Positions 18,485 to 26,698 of a stretch of DNA of 64,000 nt are shown here, piece after piece (positions within the stretch are counted from its first letter, which is position 1; each line of letters starts with the position of its first letter). The translations under genes were made by a program, and so were the position numbers. The notes below the pieces were generated by a model that saw only the letters and a list, made by a program, of their open reading frames with translations, was not told where the DNA came from and searched no databases. This DNA comes from an uncultured Collinsella sp. (GTDB lineage Bacteria > Actinomycetota > Coriobacteriia > Coriobacteriales > Coriobacteriaceae). Location: the NCBI GenBank assembly GCA_902497025.1, contig CABVDJ010000001.1:124001-188000 (forward strand). The letters are read 5' to 3'.

Positions 18485-21082
18485 CTACCTCCTCGCTGTG
18501 GATGAGCGGCGGGCTGCGGCAACCAAGGTGTCGATGGCGTCGGCCACCGCCACGTCTGCGTTCGCCGTAGCTCCGTCGATTGACAGGTAATAGGTGTCGC
18601 CACCGGAAACCGAGCCGACGGCTTCCGCCGCCCCGGTCTCGTAGGTGACGCTGTTTCCGCCGAACGACATGCTCAGGTCGTCGGCGAAGCCCGATACGGT
18701 TGCCTTCACGCCCTCGAAGCGCTTCTTCAGGCCCGTTTCGAGGGATTGCATGATCCAGCCGCCGTTCGGGATGAGCAGGCGCAAGTCCTTGCGCTTCGGG
18801 CCTTTGAGGCTGGCGATCTTGCCCGCGATGCCGGAAACGAAGTCGTACACGCCGCCGATGCTCGACTTGATGCCGTTGAGCAGGCCGCTGACGATGGAGC
18901 TGCCGGCGCTGTAGAGCAGGGAGCCGAGGTTTCCCAGCGCGCTCACGATTCGCCCGGGAATCGACGACACGAAGCTCACCACGGAGTTGATGCCGTTCGA
19001 CACGCCGTTGCGGATGTTGCTCCACGCGTTGTTCAGGATGTTGCCGACCGCGTTCCATGCTGACGACCAGATGGATTGCACAGTGGACAGGCCGCCCGAT
19101 ATGAACGACTTCACGTTGTTGATGCCGCCTTGCACGGCAGTCTTAATGCTGTTCCACGTGCTGGTCACCCAGTTGCCGATAGCGCCCCAAATCGAGTCCC
19201 ACACGCTCTGGATGAGCGCGAGGCCGTTCTGTATGACCGCCTGGATGAGCGCAACGCCGCCGCTGATGACGTTCTGGATGATGCTCCACACGTTCGCTGC
19301 CAGTGATTGGATGGCGCTCCAAACGGAACCCCAGTCGCCGTTGATGACGCCCAAGACAATCGTGATGATGTCCTGGATCGCCTGCATGGCGGACGTCACG
19401 ATGGCCGAGATGTACGGCCAAACGGCGTCGATAACGCCCTGAATAGCGGTCATCGTCGATGTGATTATCTCGACCAAAACGGGAAGCACCGTGGAGACGA
19501 CCGTCTGGATAAGCGTGCATGCGTCAGATATGACCTGCTGGATCAGCGGCATGTTGGCCGTTATGAGGTCGGTCACCTGCCGGATGATTGGGCAAACCGT
19601 CGTAGTGATGGCTAGCGCCACCTGGCCTACCGCGTCGATGATCGTTCCGATTACGGGAACGAGGCCCGATACGATCGAGGCGATGACCGGCGCGATTGCC
19701 GCAACCAACCCGCCGATGGCGAGCGAGAAGCTGTTCACGACGATTACGGCGGCGGCGAAAAGCCCCTGAAGGGGTTCGGCCAAAGCCGTGAGGCTCTGGA
19801 ACGCCGGGGCGAGCGATGACGCGATGCTCGAAGCGATGCCGACCATGGAGTTGCGAAACCCCTCGTTGGTTGCCATGCTGTAGGCGAAGATCGCCGCGAA
19901 GGCGGTGATTGCCGCGACAGCGACCGCAGCAGGCGCGGAAAGCGCCAGGAACCCAGTGGCAACGCCCTTCAGAGCCGGAACGATGCCGCCCGTAAGCGAG
20001 TTGGCAAGCGCGCCGAGCACAGGAATCTGCCCGATGAGGCCGCCAAGCGACACGGCGGCTAGGCCGGCCAAAGCGGCGGCGGCCACCTTGCCGCCCGTTC
20101 CGAGCTGCGAGAGGTCTACGCCCTGGATCTTCTCGGCCAGGCTGTCGAGGAACCCGCACACCTTCTCGACCGCGCCGCCTGTGCGCGTCAGGTTGCCCTG
20201 CGCGTCGTATGTGACGCCCAGGAACTCGCCGAAGGCCACGGTGAGCGGCTTCAGCGCCGCACGGCACGAGTTCAGTACGCCTCGTATGGAGTTGAACACG
20301 GGGATGGCGGAGTCCTTGAGCGGAGTCATCCAATCCTGGCCGATTTTCGAGAGCGCGGCCTTCATGTTCGCCATGGAGCCGGTGAAGGTCTCGTTCGCCG
20401 CCTTTGCCGAATCGCCGAACGCGGAATACATGGCGTCGGAGAAGGTTTGGAAGTCGATCTTGCCAGCCGTGACCATCTTGGAAACCTCGTCGGAGGACTT
20501 GCCCAAGTAGGTCGATAGCGTTGATATTGCGTTGATACCTCGGTCGGTGAACTGCGCGACCTGCTCGCCTGAGAGTTTGCCGTTCGCGGCCACCTTGGCC
20601 CAAATCGAGGAGAGGTCGCCCAAGTCCTGGCCGAACGTGGCGGCTGTGCCCACGCAGCCGTTCAGAGCTTTTTCCATGTCGTTGCCGGCGGCGACGCCAG
20701 ATGCGGCGAGCTGGGCGCACGCCTGCGCGGCGGTGTCGAAGCCGAACGCCGTTCCGTCAACTGATTGCTGGATTGTGCTGTAGAAGTCGCTCCATTCGAG
20801 CTTCATGCCCTTGAACATCGTCTGGGCCTTCTCGATGTTCAAGGCGCGGCTCATGCCGCCGGTGGCGGCGAGCGTGGTAACGCCCGCGGTAACCGTTCCG
20901 ATGGCGTTGCCAATTGACTTCGCAACGCTGCCGAAGCTGTTCGCGAAGTATCCCGCCACCTGCGAGCCGACGCCCTTGGCCGTCTCGGTGAGGCCCTTGA
21001 GCTTCGATGCGGAGCCATCGACGCCCGAGTCGAAGTTCGAGCCGTCGTAGGTTCCCTTGGCGGAGAGAACGTAATCAGCCAT
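18485..21082 (-). CDS. Tail tape measure protein
   Basis: 865 residues. Sets tail length and helps DNA delivery. N-terminal TP901-type region (about 60-240, with ALNGCVGTAATFGQDLGDL and FTGSMANMKAALSKIG), several hydrophobic helices in the middle (about 335-480), then a run of Trp-rich repeats of about 20-40 residues (WDSIWGAIGNW, WNSIKTAVQGGINNVKSF, WSSAWNAVGNILNNAWSNI) as in small siphovirus tape measures. ATG after AGGAGG. Confidence 0.93.
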   Translation of the reverse strand: MADYVLSAKGTYDGSNFDSGVDGSASKLKGLTETAKGVGSQVAGYFANSFGSVAKSIGNAIGTVTAGVTTLAATGGMSRALNIEKAQTMFKGMKLEWSDFYSTIQQSVDGTAFGFDTAAQACAQLAASGVAAGNDMEKALNGCVGTAATFGQDLGDLSSIWAKVAANGKLSGEQVAQFTDRGINAISTLSTYLGKSSDEVSKMVTAGKIDFQTFSDAMYSAFGDSAKAANETFTGSMANMKAALSKIGQDWMTPLKDSAIPVFNSIRGVLNSCRAALKPLTVAFGEFLGVTYDAQGNLTRTGGAVEKVCGFLDSLAEKIQGVDLSQLGTGGKVAAAALAGLAAVSLGGLIGQIPVLGALANSLTGGIVPALKGVATGFLALSAPAAVAVAAITAFAAIFAYSMATNEGFRNSMVGIASSIASSLAPAFQSLTALAEPLQGLFAAAVIVVNSFSLAIGGLVAAIAPVIASIVSGLVPVIGTIIDAVGQVALAITTTVCPIIRQVTDLITANMPLIQQVISDACTLIQTVVSTVLPVLVEIITSTMTAIQGVIDAVWPYISAIVTSAMQAIQDIITIVLGVINGDWGSVWSAIQSLAANVWSIIQNVISGGVALIQAVIQNGLALIQSVWDSIWGAIGNWVTSTWNSIKTAVQGGINNVKSFISGGLSTVQSIWSSAWNAVGNILNNAWSNIRNGVSNGINSVVSFVSSIPGRIVSALGNLGSLLYSAGSSIVSGLLNGIKSSIGGVYDFVSGIAGKIASLKGPKRKDLRLLIPNGGWIMQSLETGLKKRFEGVKATVSGFADDLSMSFGGNSVTYETGAAEAVGSVSGGDTYYLSIDGATANADVAVADAIDTLVAAARRSSTARR

Positions 21083-21898
21083 TCAGCTTGCCTCCTCCCC
21101 AAGGCGTCCATGGCGGGTTCTTTCGGTGCTGCTCCTTCAGCGCGTCGATCTCCTCGTAGGTGAAGGAGTCCTCGCGGAAGGAGCCGTTGCGCTTTTTCCA
21201 GAGCTTGTGGCGCTTCTTGGACAGGCAGTTGGCAACCGCCACCTGTACGGCGTCCTTGAAGAGGTTCGATTGGTCGACGGTCACGGTCTCAAGCTCTTTG
21301 CGCACGAACGCGAGCTGCACGGGCGTGTGCTGCGCGTACTGCTCGTAATCCCAACCGAGCCTGGCGGCGAAGAACGCGAAGTCGGCCTCCCTGCGGAACA
21401 GGGCGGCGTCTTGCGCGGCTTCGCCGCTTTTCGGCTTGGCGGTGAAGTAGTCGAAGCCGGTGAGGCGCGTTAGGGCTAGTCCCCTGCGCCCTTGAATAAA
21501 AAAGCGCAGTCGCGCTGAAGCGCCATCATCACGGCCTGGAACACGACGGGGTAGCCGTTCGTGTCGATGAGCTTGTTCACGATTTCCTCGGCCTTCTGCG
21601 GCAGGAAGTAGCCGCCGCCATGTACCTTCAGGCCGTAGCCCGCGATGGCCGCAAGCTCCTTGAAGGTGAACATGCCGTCGTTCTTGTAGAACGAGGCGAT
21701 AATCGGCGTGTGGCGCTCCTCGTAGAGGTCGATGCGCTTGCGCGAGAATCGGATCTCGCAGACGTGGCCGCGCACGGTGAAGGTCTGCGGCTCCATGCTC
21801 TCGGGGTCTTGCTCAAGCTCGTTCGCGATGTCTTCGGCTTCCGTGGCGTCTGCGGCGGAATCCTCAAGGAATGCGTCGAGTTCGGTGTCTTCTGCCAT
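21075..21898 (-). CDS. Tail assembly chaperone gpGT, produced by -1 frameshift
   Basis: Predicted 274-residue fusion: the first 132 residues of the gpG-like protein, then Phe-Phe across the slippery site and 140 residues in the -1 frame ending at 21075. The -1 frame is open right through the gpG stop (21478-21476). Its downstream part overlaps the tape measure start by 8 bases. In lambda and many siphoviruses gpG and gpGT coat the tape measure protein during tail assembly. The T domain here includes FAFFAARLGWDYEQY and a basic KKRHKLWKKR segment. Confidence 0.85.
21476..21898 (-). CDS. Tail assembly chaperone gpG
   Basis: 140 residues in the zero frame, acidic N-terminus, between the major tail protein and tape measure, which is the normal place. 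It ends eight codons after the slippery site. ATG at 21898. Expected to be the abundant product, with gpGT a minor one. Confidence 0.85.
   Translation of the reverse strand: MAEDTELDAFLEDSAADATEAEDIANELEQDPESMEPQTFTVRGHVCEIRFSRKRIDLYEERHTPIIASFYKNDGMFTFKELAAIAGYGLKVHGGGYFLPQKAEEIVNKLIDTNGYPVVFQAVMMALQRDCAFLFKGAGD
21497..21503 (-). promoter_or_regulatory. Slippery heptamer T TTT TTA for -1 ribosomal frameshifting
   Basis: The minus strand reads GCT TTT TTA in the gpG frame, which is a canonical X XXY YYZ heptamer. A -1 slip places Phe-Phe and continues with ATT CAA GGG for 140 residues. GC-rich sequence follows and could form a stimulating structure. Confidence 0.88.
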
Positions 21899-21910
21899 TG
21901 GTCAGGCTCC

Positions 21911-22453
21911 TTAGCTGTTGGAAACGGTGATGGTGGCTGCGGTGATCTGCTCCTCGGATGCGGTCTCGTAGAGCCACGGCTTGCCCGTGCCCTGGAACTC
22001 CATGGAGTAGGTGGCGTTGTCGTCGTTCGGCGCCTCGAAGCTGTCGGAGGACACGAGCGCGAGGCCCATGCGCAGCGGAACGTACTTGGTGTTCGCGCTC
22101 GTGCGGATGCGCTTGCAGACCTTCAGGCACAGGTACTCGCCCTCGGCAAGCGCCTTGGCGACGGTCTTCGTGGCGGAGTCGTCGGGCGAGTACAGGCCGT
22201 CGATGGATGCGTCCCAGCTCTTGGAGCTGGCGAACTTGAGCGTCCAGCCGCCGATGGCGTCGTCCTTGGTCGCGGCCTCTGTGTTGTCCTGGCTCATGTT
22301 GAATTTGAGTCCCTGCTGGCCGCTCACGGCGAGCAGCTCGGTGCCGGTCTTGTCGGTAACGAGGGCAACGATGTCGTTGCCGCTGAGGGCCTTGGCGGTT
22401 GCTGCGTCGAAGTCGCAGCCGATGAGGTTGGTGTCCTGCTGAGCAGTAGACAT
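21911..22453 (-). CDS. Major tail protein
   Basis: 180 residues, beta-rich, located just before the gpG/gpGT genes. Stretches such as GGWTLKFASSKSWDASIDGLY and ATYSMEFQGTGKPW fit TP901-1/HK97-type tail tube proteins. It would polymerise into the tail tube. Confidence 0.85.
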   Translation of the reverse strand: MSTAQQDTNLIGCDFDAATAKALSGNDIVALVTDKTGTELLAVSGQQGLKFNMSQDNTEAATKDDAIGGWTLKFASSKSWDASIDGLYSPDDSATKTVAKALAEGEYLCLKVCKRIRTSANTKYVPLRMGLALVSSDSFEAPNDDNATYSMEFQGTGKPWLYETASEEQITAATITVSNS

Positions 22454-22465
22454 CTCGGTTCCTTT

Positions 22466-22879
22466 CTAGTTCTTGACGCGGAGGCCGTAGCAAACGCGGA
22501 AGGTGAACTCCGCGATGGCGTGGCCCTCGTCGGTCTCGTCTTTCTTTACGGTCTGCACGCCGTTGCAGGTCGTGCGGTAGAGGCTGAACGGCGCTGGAAG
22601 CTCGAAGCCGTCAGCAAGCGCCTGTTCGAGCCGCTGCACCATGCCGAGCACCTTGGCGTTGCTGTATGGGCGCACTGGCTCGCTGATGCAGTGCACCCAA
22701 ACGGTGATGGCGTCGATGTACATGGTTTTGGTGTTCTCAGGCTGCGTCGATTGCAGCTCGACGCTGTAAAGCGGCGAATCACGATTCTCTGGGCTGTCGT
22801 AGCAGCTGGTGCCGGTACCCGCCTCGATGGCCTCTATGAGGCAACCGAGGAACACCGCGAGGCTTAATCGTTGGATCAT
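22466..22879 (-). CDS. Tail terminator / minor tail protein
   Basis: 137 residues. Position between the HK97 gp10-like protein and the major tail protein, and an alpha/beta make-up with ISEPVRPYSN and FTFRVCYGL, fit the tail-terminator (gpU-like) proteins that cap the tail tube at the neck. No motif is diagnostic. Confidence 0.65.
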   Translation of the reverse strand: MIQRLSLAVFLGCLIEAIEAGTGTSCYDSPENRDSPLYSVELQSTQPENTKTMYIDAITVWVHCISEPVRPYSNAKVLGMVQRLEQALADGFELPAPFSLYRTTCNGVQTVKKDETDEGHAIAEFTFRVCYGLRVKN

Positions 22880-22889
22880 CGCGCCCTCC

Positions 22890-23255
22890 CTAGAGCTTCC
22901 GTAGCTGGTCGATTAGGTCTTGTCTGAATATCGGCTCTTGCGCCTTGACGTTGCGTTGCAGGAATCGCTGCCCCTCCACGTATCCGCCGTTCACCGTGCG
23001 GTGGCCGTACTCGACGTGAGGCGCGTAGTCCTTCGCGTATCCGACGGTGTCGCCGGACTGCCCCAACGACATGCGCAGCTCGCCGTGTGGCCCACCAGGC
23101 CTGGTCTTCTCGGTAGATACGGGCGTTCCGCCGTCCGCTTTGCCACGGTTGTAGATTTGGGCCATGTTCTTCATGATCACGGCCTCGAACCTTACGTGCG
23201 AAAGGCGGTTGAGCTTTCCGGCAAGACCGTTCACGTCGCGTATCACGAGGCCCAT
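22890..23255 (-). CDS. HK97 gp10-like head-tail / tail completion protein
   Basis: 121 residues from ATG at 23255 (AGAGGTG upstream). Contains TGGLRxS-type features in variant form (GGPHGELRMSLGQS) and YAPHVEYGHR, typical for gp10 family neck proteins. Overlaps the upstream adaptor gene by 13 bases. Confidence 0.8.
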   Translation of the reverse strand: MGLVIRDVNGLAGKLNRLSHVRFEAVIMKNMAQIYNRGKADGGTPVSTEKTRPGGPHGELRMSLGQSGDTVGYAKDYAPHVEYGHRTVNGGYVEGQRFLQRNVKAQEPIFRQDLIDQLRKL

Positions 23256-23557
23256 GGCTTGCACCTCTTGACGCTCACGACGGTTGCGTCGCCGTCGGCC
23301 ATGACGTTCCCGACCTCGTAGGAAGCCCCTTTGACCTCGACGCCGCAGATGCCGGCGAAGTCGCTTGCCGGGCGCTTGGTGAGCAGGGCGCGGGAAACGC
23401 TGTCGAAGGCGTTTCCCGTCTCGGCGCTGCGAGCCTTGTGGCTCGGGCCGAAGCGCACGAAGAAGTCGAACGCCTCGACGGTCGAGCAGACGGGGTTGTG
23501 CAGCTCGTCGGTGCCCGTCTGCTCGCGCCTGAACGCCCTGGCCCTGTACCACTTCAT
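23243..23557 (-). CDS. Head closure / head-tail adaptor protein
   Basis: 104 residues, start at MKWYRARAF (ATG 23557). Beta-rich small protein in the standard slot between connector and gp10-like protein. Overlaps both neighbours by a few bases. Family inferred from position. Confidence 0.68.
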   Translation of the reverse strand: MKWYRARAFRREQTGTDELHNPVCSTVEAFDFFVRFGPSHKARSAETGNAFDSVSRALLTKRPASDFAGICGVEVKGASYEVGNVMADGDATVVSVKRCKPWAS

Positions 23558-23898
23558 CGGCGCGCCCCCATGAACTTGATGCCCTTGGGGCGGCACGCGT
23601 CGCGCAGGGCCTCGATGTCGCTCGAATAGGCGGACAGCACGTCGTCGATGAACGAGTTCGACATGCTGCCGCCGTCGGACGCCGACTCGGAGGTGCTGCC
23701 CTCGTAGCCGCGCAGGCGCAGGGCCTTCACCGCCGCATCGACGGCGATTGACTCGGCCAGGCGCGGAAGCCGCTCGACCTTGAGGCGGATGAGCAAGCGG
23801 TCGGTGACCGTCTGGATCATCTCCTCGATGGCAGGGTCGTCGGGCATGGCCTCGTCTGGGAGGTATCGCGCCTTAACGCGGTCTACGAGCGCGGCCAT
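23554..23898 (-). CDS. Head-tail connector protein (gp6-like)
   Basis: 114 residues, mostly helical, directly after the capsid gene. Composition (AALVDRVKARYLP, helices, acidic patch) matches gp6/gp15-type connectors that sit under the portal. ATG 23898; four-base overlap with the next gene. Confidence 0.75.
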   Translation of the reverse strand: MAALVDRVKARYLPDEAMPDDPAIEEMIQTVTDRLLIRLKVERLPRLAESIAVDAAVKALRLRGYEGSTSESASDGGSMSNSFIDDVLSAYSSDIEALRDACRPKGIKFMGARR

Positions 23899-23901
23899 GG
23901 G

Positions 23902-24981
23902 CTAGCCCTCCACGTGGTCGGAGGCCTCAAGGGCCTGCGTGGATGTCGTGTCGATGGTCGCGATGATGTGGCCGTAGACATTTGGCAGCACGGGGATGAA
24001 CACGCCGGAGGCCTTCGTCCACGTGGCCACGGGGTCGGGGGTGTCCCAGCGGGTGCAGGTGACGAACTGCATCTGGCGCTTTTCGTCGAAAGCGCCGCCC
24101 TGCTCAAGCTCCTCGGGGGTGACGCCCCAAAGGCCCGTGCCCACGGAGCCGTCGTAGCCCACGGAGCACATGACGAACTTGTCCTCGGGGAAGAAGCGGC
24201 CCTGGGACACGCTGCCGCCCTCGGCCCCGATGATGCCGTAGCGCTCCTCGTCAACGGTCAGCGTGAGGCCGTTGAACTGCTGCGCGAGCAGGTTGTTCAC
24301 CTGCGCCAGGCTGGGCAGGATGCCCGCGCCGTTGACGCCGAAGATGGCCTTCTGCACGGCGGCGTTGCGCTGGATGAGGGAGAACACCTTCTTGGAGGTG
24401 ACGGCCACGGTCGGGGTCTGGCCCTTGCCCTGCGCGATGGTCACCCAATTGTCGATGTCGCCCAGGATGTCGGCGTCGGCCACGGCCCACTTGGCGGTGA
24501 CCTTCTGGTCCTCGGGCACGCCGAAGTCGATTTCCATGGAGACGTTGTTCTCGGCGATGACCATCTTGCCCGTGGTCAGAGCCTCGATCTTGGCCTTCTC
24601 GGCGCGCGTGACGACGGACTCTGCGGTGCGGGCCACGTCGTCGAAGACGTAGCGGCGCACGGAGTCCATCTGCATGTCGAGGCCGCGCGTGATGCGGCGC
24701 AGGCGCTCGGAGAGGTTGATCTTCTCCTTGATGAGCAGGGACTCGGTGGTGACGCGCTCGAACGGCACGCGGGAACCGATGTGTGCCTCGGTGTCGAAGC
24801 CGTGGATCATGGCAACGGTGGGCAGGTTGCCGTTCTCGGCCAGGCGCGTGTACTCGGCCTCGATGTACTGCGTCTTGCGGTCGGGGAACAGGCGGGAGCC
24901 TGTGTAGCTGCGCTGGACGTTGAAGCCCTGCGAGAAGTCGAGCATGTCGCGCTCGGTGATGAGTTCAGAGATGAGACGCAT
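23902..24981 (-). CDS. Major capsid protein (lambda gpE-like)
   Basis: 359 residues. Shell protein. Stretches such as PFERVTTESLLIKEKINLSERL, GLDMQMDSVRRYVFDD and WTKASGVFIPVLPNVYG are typical of the gpE branch of HK97-fold capsids (lambda gpE is 341). Preceded by a small decoration-like protein and a scaffold. ATG at 24981 follows a good ribosome site. Confidence 0.92.
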   Translation of the reverse strand: MRLISELITERDMLDFSQGFNVQRSYTGSRLFPDRKTQYIEAEYTRLAENGNLPTVAMIHGFDTEAHIGSRVPFERVTTESLLIKEKINLSERLRRITRGLDMQMDSVRRYVFDDVARTAESVVTRAEKAKIEALTTGKMVIAENNVSMEIDFGVPEDQKVTAKWAVADADILGDIDNWVTIAQGKGQTPTVAVTSKKVFSLIQRNAAVQKAIFGVNGAGILPSLAQVNNLLAQQFNGLTLTVDEERYGIIGAEGGSVSQGRFFPEDKFVMCSVGYDGSVGTGLWGVTPEELEQGGAFDEKRQMQFVTCTRWDTPDPVATWTKASGVFIPVLPNVYGHIIATIDTTSTQALEASDHVEG

Positions 24982-24999
24982 GTTGCGCTGCTCCTTTCG

Positions 25000-25314
25000 T
25001 TAAACCAGGTAGAGGCCTGCTGCGGCGAGGTCTGCCTTCTTCGCCTTGGCCTCGGCGGATACCTTGTCGGCCTTGAGTCGGCCCTGGAAGATGACCGCAG
25101 CCGGGCACTTGTCGGTGTCGGTCATGTCGTAGTCCTCAAGGAACACGCCGAACTCGGACGTGCCCGTGAAGAGTGCGCCCGCCTTGATGAGCTTGCGGCC
25201 ATCGACCTCCTTGGCCATGGCCTGCGTGGCGGTGCGGGTCTTCGCGACGATGCCCACCTCGGAATCGAGGATGCTTTGGGACTCGCCGTAGGTGAACGCC
25301 TTATTGAGCGCCAT
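25000..25314 (-). CDS. Small head protein, possible capsid decoration protein
   Basis: 104 residues between scaffold and capsid, the slot of lambda gpD-type decoration proteins. Begins MALNKAFTYGES; beta-rich, Ala/Lys-rich C-terminus. Overlaps the scaffold end by 14 bases. No motif beyond position. Confidence 0.6.
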   Translation of the reverse strand: MALNKAFTYGESQSILDSEVGIVAKTRTATQAMAKEVDGRKLIKAGALFTGTSEFGVFLEDYDMTDTDKCPAAVIFQGRLKADKVSAEAKAKKADLAAAGLYLV

Positions 25315-25987
25315 CTTTCTTTCCTCCGTTCATTCGGTTGCTGTAATCGGATGCGAACTTCGACGCGAACGACTGGCTGGGCTTGGTGCCCGCGCCGTCT
25401 TTCGGGGGCTGGCGCTTCAGCGCCTCCTGCACGGCGGCGTTTACCGCCTTGGGGAACAGCTCCTTGATCTTGGAGATCGCGGCGTTGGTGTCGTCGGCCT
25501 TCTCCGTGACGAACATGGACAGCAGCTCGTCGCCGAGGTCGATGCCTGCGGCCTTCAGCTCGGAGCGCGCGACGCCCATCTGCTCGGCCAGGTTGATGCG
25601 GCGCTCAAGCTCGGCCTTCTCGCCCTGGGCCTTCTTCAGCTCGTACTGCGCGCGCTGCAGGTCGTTCATGCCCGCCAGCTTCTCGGCCTCGGAGCGCTTG
25701 TCGTCGGCCTGCTGCGCAAGCTCCTCGCGGATGCGCTTTTCGAGCTTCTTGCCCTCGCGCGCGAGCTTCTGCTGCACGATGGCGTTCACCTCGTCGTCGG
25801 TGTACGTCTTGCCCGAGGGCTTGGGGTCGGTGCCGTTGCCCTCGTTGCCGCTAGGCTCGGGGTCTGGGTCGGTGCCCTCATTGCCTTCTGTACCATCGCT
25901 TGCGGGGTCGGCACTTCCGCCCTGCGGCGGCGTGAGGTTTCCGCCCGCTACGCCAGCGAACTTCTGTCGGTTTCCGTCTTTCGCCAT
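25301..25987 (-). CDS. Capsid scaffolding protein (DUF4355-like)
   Basis: 228 residues from ATG 25987 (GGAGG upstream), not from the longer in-frame start. N-terminal Gly/Pro/Asp-rich low-complexity region (about 10-60), then a long charged coiled coil (about 65-145: EEVNAIVQQ-type start, LEKRIREELAQQADDKRSEA) and a C-terminal basic helix. This layout is standard for phage scaffold proteins that organise the capsid and leave it during maturation. Confidence 0.85.
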   Translation of the reverse strand: MAKDGNRQKFAGVAGGNLTPPQGGSADPASDGTEGNEGTDPDPEPSGNEGNGTDPKPSGKTYTDDEVNAIVQQKLAREGKKLEKRIREELAQQADDKRSEAEKLAGMNDLQRAQYELKKAQGEKAELERRINLAEQMGVARSELKAAGIDLGDELLSMFVTEKADDTNAAISKIKELFPKAVNAAVQEALKRQPPKDGAGTKPSQSFASKFASDYSNRMNGGKKDGAQ

Positions 25988-26035
25988 GTTTCGCACCCTC
26001 CATAAGGTTTCTCGTGGCTCATGCCTGCACGTTTC

Positions 26036-26086
26036 GCCGTAGCTTTTAGCGGGTTCCACGCCTGCCCGATGCCGTGGCTTTTAGCG
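26036..26086. repeat. Two near-identical 16-base direct repeats upstream of the scaffold gene
   Basis: GCCGTAGCTTTTAGCG at 26036 and GCCGTGGCTTTTAGCG at 26071 (15 of 16 identical) lie in the leader of the scaffold/capsid transcript. Purpose unknown. Confidence 0.55.
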
Positions 26087-26146
26087 ACTTCAACGCTCGG
26101 TCGGTCTTTGACCAAGCCAGTGTCCCGCGTGCGTGAGATTCGCCCG

Positions 26147-26410
26147 CTACGAGGGGTCTAGGATGTCTTCAAGGCGTTCTAGCGTCGGCAGATCGGCAAG
26201 ACGCATGACCTCCGCGCCTTCGTCGGTTATCACCACCATGGGGATGCGCGTTATGCGCTCGGAGTTGTTCAGCCTCTCCATAAGGCCGTCCCATGCCCAG
26301 TGCTCGCGCACCTGGTCTGGGTATTCGGCTGCAAGCGGCTCTATGACCGCCTTCCTGTAGGCTTCGCACGCGGGGCAGCCCCGGCGTGTGATGTACTCGG
26401 CCCTGATCAC
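26147..26410 (-). CDS. Thioredoxin/glutaredoxin-like phage protein
   Basis: 87 residues from a GTG at 26410 with GGAGG just upstream. The N-terminus reads YITRRGCPACEAYRKAV, a CxxC active site in a redoxin fold, followed by IPMVVITDEGAEVMR, which supplies the cis-Pro position. Likely a thiol-disulfide oxidoreductase acting in the cytoplasm. It lies between minor-head and scaffold genes and after a terminator, so it may be read separately from the head operon. Role in the phage is unclear. Confidence 0.8.
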   Translation of the reverse strand: MIRAEYITRRGCPACEAYRKAVIEPLAAEYPDQVREHWAWDGLMERLNNSERITRIPMVVITDEGAEVMRLADLPTLERLEDILDPS

Positions 26411-26424
26411 GTCTCCTCCAATCG

Positions 26425-26453
26425 GCAAAAGAAAAGCCCCCATGTCGGGGGCT
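26425..26453 (-). terminator. Terminator inside the head gene cluster
   Basis: Minus strand AGCCCCC-GACAT-GGGGGCT followed by TTTCTTTTG. It separates the terminase/portal/minor-head block from the redoxin/scaffold/capsid block, so a new promoter or partial readthrough is needed for capsid expression. Confidence 0.8.
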
Positions 26454-26488
26454 TCGTTCTACCGTGGAGGTGAGAAGGGTGTTCGGTT

Positions 26489-26698
26489 TTAGCGGTGGAG
26501 TTCCTTGTTGCGCTTGCGGATGATAGCCTCGGCCTGCTCTTGGCTTATCTCGTCAAGCCAAAGCTCGCCTACCAGCACGGCCCACAGGTCGTTGTCGTCG
26601 CGCCATCTTCCTAGCGTGAAGTTGTAGGTCTCTGCGGTACCCGCCTCAAGGTCGATGCGCGAAACGCGCTTCACGGAATCGTCGGTGTAGTAGTTCAT
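26489..26698 (-). CDS. Small phage protein of unknown function
   Basis: 69 residues, start MNYYTDDSVKRV at ATG 26698 (GAGGTG upstream), overlapping the minor head stop (ATGA). Acidic with a basic end (IIRKRNKELHR). Similar short proteins follow minor-head genes in many gut siphoviruses. No function assigned. Confidence 0.65.
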   Translation of the reverse strand: MNYYTDDSVKRVSRIDLEAGTAETYNFTLGRWRDDNDLWAVLVGELWLDEISQEQAEAIIRKRNKELHR

